IMG/VR virus record: IMGVR_UViG_3300031507_000020
Coordinates: 1-41,210 of that record
Reading direction: 5' to 3' (one strand)
From: a virus
Length of the DNA stretch: 41,210 nucleotides
Below are positions 37,560 through 41,210 of the stretch, in pieces. The notes beneath the pieces were generated by a model. It worked only from the letters and a program-made list of their open reading frames with translations. It was not told the DNA's origin and did not search any database. The translations under genes and the position numbers were made by a program. Within the stretch, counting starts at the first letter, position 1, and each line of letters opens with the position of its first letter.

Positions 37560-38830
37560 TTTGCGGCTCCAGGAGCGGGATTTGCGGGTGTGGGCTTCGG
37601 TTGCGGGGCCGGCGGCTTGGTGCCGTCGCCCATATTCAGGGGCGCCAGGGGCAAATCGAGGCCTGCCAGCGGGTTCAGTACGATGCCGATATCGCTTTCC
37701 ATGCGCCGCGCTTCATTGCGGGTGAGCCAGCCGGACTGGATGCCGCCCTGGTAGTACGCGGTGCGTGCGGCGCCATCGCCGCGCAACATGCCGGCAGGGT
37801 TGAAGCGCACCTCGAGCGATTTCTTGTCGTCGTTGCTGAACAGGTCGCGCTTGATCGCCTTTTCCAGGCGCACAAACCACGGCATCATGGTGAACTGCAC
37901 GAAATCGAGGCTCTGCTGCTCGATATTCGAGAACGTGGCGCGCTCCAGATCGCCGATCATGTGCAGCGGAACACCGTAAAAGCCGGCGATATCGCTGCGC
38001 TGGAACTTGCGCGTGTCGAGAAACTGGCTGTCTTCCGGCGTAATCGACATTGGCGTGAACTTCATTCCCTCCTCCAGGAGGGCGGTTTTGTGGGCGTTTT
38101 CGCCGCTGGTGGCCTCGTCGAAGCTATCCTTGAGGCGCTTGTACGCTTCCGCACCAACTTTTCCAGGATGTTCGAGCACACCGCCCATTTTTGCGCCGTT
38201 GCGGAAGAGCTGGCCGCCGAATTTCTCGGCCGCCAGCGCCAGGCCGATCGATTCGCGCGCGTAGGCGATTGGCGAAATGCCGAGCCATCCGTTCACAGTC
38301 ATGCCACGCAGGTGCATGATCTCGCCGAGGCTGTATTGCTTGAAACTGCCGTCGTTGAGCGTGCAGTTGTAGATGATGGTGAAATCAGCGCGCATTTCGG
38401 GCCGCACCATGTCCGGGTGAAGCGGCAGCAGCTCGACGACACGGCCGGATTGCGTCCGGTTGACGTAGGCGTAGCCGTTCCCTCGCAGCGCCAGCGAGAC
38501 CATCATCATTTCCCAGAACTCGGTGCTGGTCTGGTAGTCGTTCGGCTGGTCATGCAGTATCGGCCAGAGCGAATGGCCGCGCGCCGTCGTTTTCGCGCCG
38601 TCGCTGCCGACGCTATACAGGTTCAGCGGCACCATGCCGAGCGTCTGCGTGAGCACGCGCACGCAGGCGAACACGGCGCCAGCCTGCAACGCTGTCTGCG
38701 GGTTGACGATGACGCCGCTCGATGCCGCGCCGCCGCCGAACGCCCAGGCCAGGTAGCGCTCCAGCGTTCCCCAGTCCGGGTTGGCGGACTTGCGCAGCCA
38801 CCCGGTGGCTCTCGCCAGAAAACCCGCCAT
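37556..38830 (-). CDS. Portal protein, HK97 family
   Basis: 424 residues. QTALQAGAVFACVRVLTQTL, NDYQTSTEFWEMMMVSLALR and the motif FQRSDIAGFYGVPLHMIGDL are typical. It forms the dodecamer at the packaging vertex. The C-terminus is proline-rich. It follows the large terminase gene by 20 bases and overlaps the protease gene. Confidence 0.9.
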   Translation of the reverse strand: MAGFLARATGWLRKSANPDWGTLERYLAWAFGGGAASSGVIVNPQTALQAGAVFACVRVLTQTLGMVPLNLYSVGSDGAKTTARGHSLWPILHDQPNDYQTSTEFWEMMMVSLALRGNGYAYVNRTQSGRVVELLPLHPDMVRPEMRADFTIIYNCTLNDGSFKQYSLGEIMHLRGMTVNGWLGISPIAYARESIGLALAAEKFGGQLFRNGAKMGGVLEHPGKVGAEAYKRLKDSFDEATSGENAHKTALLEEGMKFTPMSITPEDSQFLDTRKFQRSDIAGFYGVPLHMIGDLERATFSNIEQQSLDFVQFTMMPWFVRLEKAIKRDLFSNDDKKSLEVRFNPAGMLRGDGAARTAYYQGGIQSGWLTRNEARRMESDIGIVLNPLAGLDLPLAPLNMGDGTKPPAPQPKPTPANPAPGAAK

Positions 38831-38850
38831 GAAATCTCCTGTTGAAACGG

Positions 38851-40584
38851 TTAGAGCGCGAGGACGCCGCGCTCTTCGTACACGCTGGTGCTGTCCGCGA
38901 CGTAGCAGCGCGACATGGCCACGATGGTGGCGATCGCGGCGTCGATTTTCTTGGCCGGGCCGCCTTTGCGCGGGAAAATGTTCTCGTTTCGGTCTTCAAA
39001 GCACTCGACATTCGAGAGCATCCAGACGTAGGCAGGGTTGCCATCGTGGTGAAACCGGCCGCCGTTGACCAGGGCGCGGATGTTTTTCATCGGTTCCGAC
39101 AGGTGCTTGACGTTCATCGGCACCGAAACGACGGTGAAACCCTTCTCCTGCAGGTCCGGCGCGATGGCCGCGGCGCCCCATTCGTCGATCGCGATCTCGT
39201 GGATGACGTGATTTTCCGCCGTGGCCTCGACGTCTTCGCCGATCTGGTTGATGTTGATCATGTTGCCGGCGGTCTGCGTGATGTGGCCGTTGGCCACCCA
39301 GCCCTGGTAGACCTTTTTCTTCGGGTCCTTGACGGCCTCTTCGGGCACGTAGTTTTTCGAGAAAGCGTAGTAGTGCGAGAGGCCTTCGATCTCGCGACGG
39401 AACAGCATCACGTCGCTGGCGATGTCTTCCTTGCTAGCCAGGTCCAGGCCGTGGTCGCAGACCTCGCCCTTGAAGCCCTCCAGGCAAAGCGTCGGGTCCC
39501 CCAGGGCCTGCAGCTTCTCCAGGTTGAGCCAGGGAGAGGCGGCGCCGACCCACACGTTCAGGTGTTTGGTCTTGAACGTGTTCTGCTTCTGCGCGTCGGC
39601 GATGGCTTCGAGCTGCTGGGCGCGCAGGAATTCGGCGTTGATCGAGACGCCGTAGTTCGGGTTGGCCTTGATCAGGGCCTCGACGGTGGTCCAGTCGTCG
39701 GTTTCGTCGATGCCGTAGATGATGCCGAAGCGCTGCTCGTTCTCGATTACGCCTTCGAGGATCTTCTGCAGCTCCTGCTGGTGCAGATAACACGGGCCGC
39801 CGACGTTGTCGCCGGAGGTGGTGATCATCACCATCATCGGCTGCGAGCGCGCGCCCATGCCGGTGCGCATGGTGTCGTACAAATTCGAAGTCTTGTGCTC
39901 GTGGTACTCGTCGACGATGGCACAGCTGGGCGACGCGCCGTCGCCCGGGTCGCCGATGATCGGCTCGAACTTGCTGTTCGTGTCCATCACGGACATGTTC
40001 GAAGGATTGAGCGCTGACGGCACGTACACACCGTAGCGTGAGCAATACTCCGGGCTGGCGCGCGCCATCAGGAACGCCGGGCGGAAAACTTCGCGCGCCT
40101 GATCTTCCGAGGTCGCGCCGCTGTATATCTCGGCGCCGAATTCGCCGTCCGCGGCCAGCATGAAGTTGCCGATGCCGGCGGCCTTGGTCGATTTCGCGTT
40201 TTTTCGCGGCACGAAAAGGTCCAGCATCGTGAAGCGGCGCTTTTTTGTCTCGCGATTCACCCAGCCGAAGGCGACGCAGAGAATGAAAATCTGCCATGGC
40301 TCGAGGCGGATGCGCTCGCGGCGGCCGGCCCAGTCGCCCTTAACGTGCGGCATGAGCTCGATAAAGCCGCAGATCCGGCTCCCTGGGCGGTACTTTTTCG
40401 GGTTCTCCGGGTCCGCCAGATCGTCGAGCTCGGGGTTGAACTCGTAGATCCAGCCGATTGCGGCGCGCGCCAGGTCGTTCAGCTGGCGCTGGCATGCGAG
40501 GCGCGTCCACTTGCAGGCCGGAATGATGCCAGCGACGACGTCCTGGGCGTACTGCAGCGCGATCGCCGCGTAGTCCTTTTTCAT
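38851..40584 (-). CDS. terL: Large terminase subunit
   Basis: 577 residues. The ATPase part has an adenine/Walker A-like segment VPRKNAKST at 125-133 and Walker B CAIVDEYHEHK with D225-E226; a coupling motif MITTSGDN follows. The C-terminal nuclease domain should lie from about 350 on, with aspartates in CDHGLDLASKED. It powers DNA packaging and cuts genome ends. The ATG at 40584 overlaps the small terminase stop (ATGA); sequence upstream in this frame is a shadow of the small terminase gene. Confidence 0.93.
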   Translation of the reverse strand: MKKDYAAIALQYAQDVVAGIIPACKWTRLACQRQLNDLARAAIGWIYEFNPELDDLADPENPKKYRPGSRICGFIELMPHVKGDWAGRRERIRLEPWQIFILCVAFGWVNRETKKRRFTMLDLFVPRKNAKSTKAAGIGNFMLAADGEFGAEIYSGATSEDQAREVFRPAFLMARASPEYCSRYGVYVPSALNPSNMSVMDTNSKFEPIIGDPGDGASPSCAIVDEYHEHKTSNLYDTMRTGMGARSQPMMVMITTSGDNVGGPCYLHQQELQKILEGVIENEQRFGIIYGIDETDDWTTVEALIKANPNYGVSINAEFLRAQQLEAIADAQKQNTFKTKHLNVWVGAASPWLNLEKLQALGDPTLCLEGFKGEVCDHGLDLASKEDIASDVMLFRREIEGLSHYYAFSKNYVPEEAVKDPKKKVYQGWVANGHITQTAGNMININQIGEDVEATAENHVIHEIAIDEWGAAAIAPDLQEKGFTVVSVPMNVKHLSEPMKNIRALVNGGRFHHDGNPAYVWMLSNVECFEDRNENIFPRKGGPAKKIDAAIATIVAMSRCYVADSTSVYEERGVLAL

Positions 40585-41132
40585 ATGTCGCCGAAACTGG
40601 ACGGCGCGTTCGGATCGTCGAACAAGCCGCGCTGGCGCGTGTTGCTGGCGTTCACGCGGCCGCGCGAGCTGGGCGACATGCCGAACGCGGCCAGGAACTT
40701 GTCGACCTGGTCGGCGGCCTTGTTCTTCATCACCCAGTAGGGCGAGTAACCGAGGTGGCCGTTGGGCGTGAGGATGGTGTAGCCGTCGCCACCAACGTAG
40801 GCGACGTTTCTTTCCTCCGCGGCAGCTCGCGCTTTTTCGGCCGCGGCCACCGCGCGCTGCAGCTGCAGCTCGGCGTAGACCATGTGCGCCCACGCCTGGC
40901 AGTAGAGCGCAAGCGCGGCGCGGTCGATTTTCGAGATCAGGCCATAGCGCTCCAGCTCCGGCGTGATGCGCTTCCACTCTTTGCGCGCCTCCTTCAGGAG
41001 GTGCGGCGGGCAGCCCGGAATCTCGACTTCGGGCTGCAGCGATTCGGTCAGTTCATGCAGCGGCCGGTGGCCAGGATTGTCGCGCAGCCGATGCACGTTC
41101 GCCGGCAGCGGCTTCGGTCCACGTTGGCCCAC
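40581..41132 (-). CDS. terS: Small terminase subunit, P27 family
   Basis: 183 residues. MGQRGPKPLPANVHRLRDNP, then PGCPPHLLKEARKEWKRITP and a helical middle (QAWAHMVYAELQLQRAVAAA), match the P27 family of small terminases. It recognises the packaging site, often in or near its own gene. If the genome is circular the HNH gene lies about 100 bases upstream across the window ends. Confidence 0.9.
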   Translation of the reverse strand: MGQRGPKPLPANVHRLRDNPGHRPLHELTESLQPEVEIPGCPPHLLKEARKEWKRITPELERYGLISKIDRAALALYCQAWAHMVYAELQLQRAVAAAEKARAAAEERNVAYVGGDGYTILTPNGHLGYSPYWVMKNKAADQVDKFLAAFGMSPSSRGRVNASNTRQRGLFDDPNAPSSFGDI

Positions 41133-41210
41133 AATTCACCTCTTGAAAATGACCAGGCGGGAAGCCCGGGATACCCCCTCCCCCAAAACCTGCGCGAAAA
41201 AAAATCTGGC

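Noticed and set aside
37601-38845. Plus-strand open frame of over 400 codons opposite the portal gene
   Set aside because: No motif or ribosome-binding context; the minus strand encodes a typical portal protein.
40584-40977. Upstream extension of the large terminase reading frame
   Set aside because: It overlaps the small terminase gene in another frame and reads as shadow sequence; the ATGA-coupled start at 40584 fits the family.

Overview
The window looks like the complete genome of a temperate tailed phage of a high-GC Gram-negative host, presented as a circular molecule opened at an arbitrary point. The host is probably a betaproteobacterium, judged from protein style and GC-rich codon use; this is an inference. 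Two things support closure. An HNH endonuclease gene at the left end points out of the window on the minus strand, and the small terminase gene at the right end continues in the same direction, which is the usual HNH-TerS-TerL order. Also, the attachment site (about 16064-16088, resembling the 3' end of a tmRNA or tRNA gene) has phage genes directly on both sides, as in attP rather than attL or attR.

Layout. (1) 437-5437, minus strand: a lambda-pR-like operon with a Cro-like gene, an intrinsic terminator, a CII-like (CP76-type) regulator, a winged-helix protein, a primase/helicase, an iteron-rich candidate origin (1604-1912), two small genes and a putative Q-like late regulator. The Q-like gene is followed at once by a strong promoter (503-532) and an intrinsic terminator (437-468), the arrangement of a lambda Q / pR' / tR' late switch. 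(2) 5438-6840: immunity region with a CI-like repressor, a convergent lipoprotein cargo gene, and two promoters of matching design, each with two copies of a CAAT-N-ATTG type operator. (3) 6865-16022, plus strand: a pL-like operon of small unknown genes, an orphan ParB-like protein, a complete diversity-generating retroelement (DGR), small genes including a possible excisionase, and a tyrosine integrase beside attP. (4) 16292-41132 plus 29-421, minus strand: late genes. They run from TerS, TerL, portal, HK97-type protease and capsid through connectors, then a Mu-like contractile tail (sheath, tube, frameshifted chaperone, tape measure, baseplate, fibre), then lysis genes ending in nested Rz/Rz1 spanins.

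The most notable system is the DGR: two paralogous DUF1566-like target genes, an Avd-like accessory gene, one template repeat and a reverse transcriptase with the DGR signature. Over 107 aligned bases, all 17 differences between template and VR1 and all 11 between template and VR2 fall at template adenines. The DGR sits in the early/integrase operon rather than beside the tail fibre. Other points of interest are a duplicated integrase C-terminus flanking a small gene at attP, phased integrase arm-site repeats, a candidate head-spike pair with a carbohydrate esterase, and an HNH gene between tail sheath and tube.
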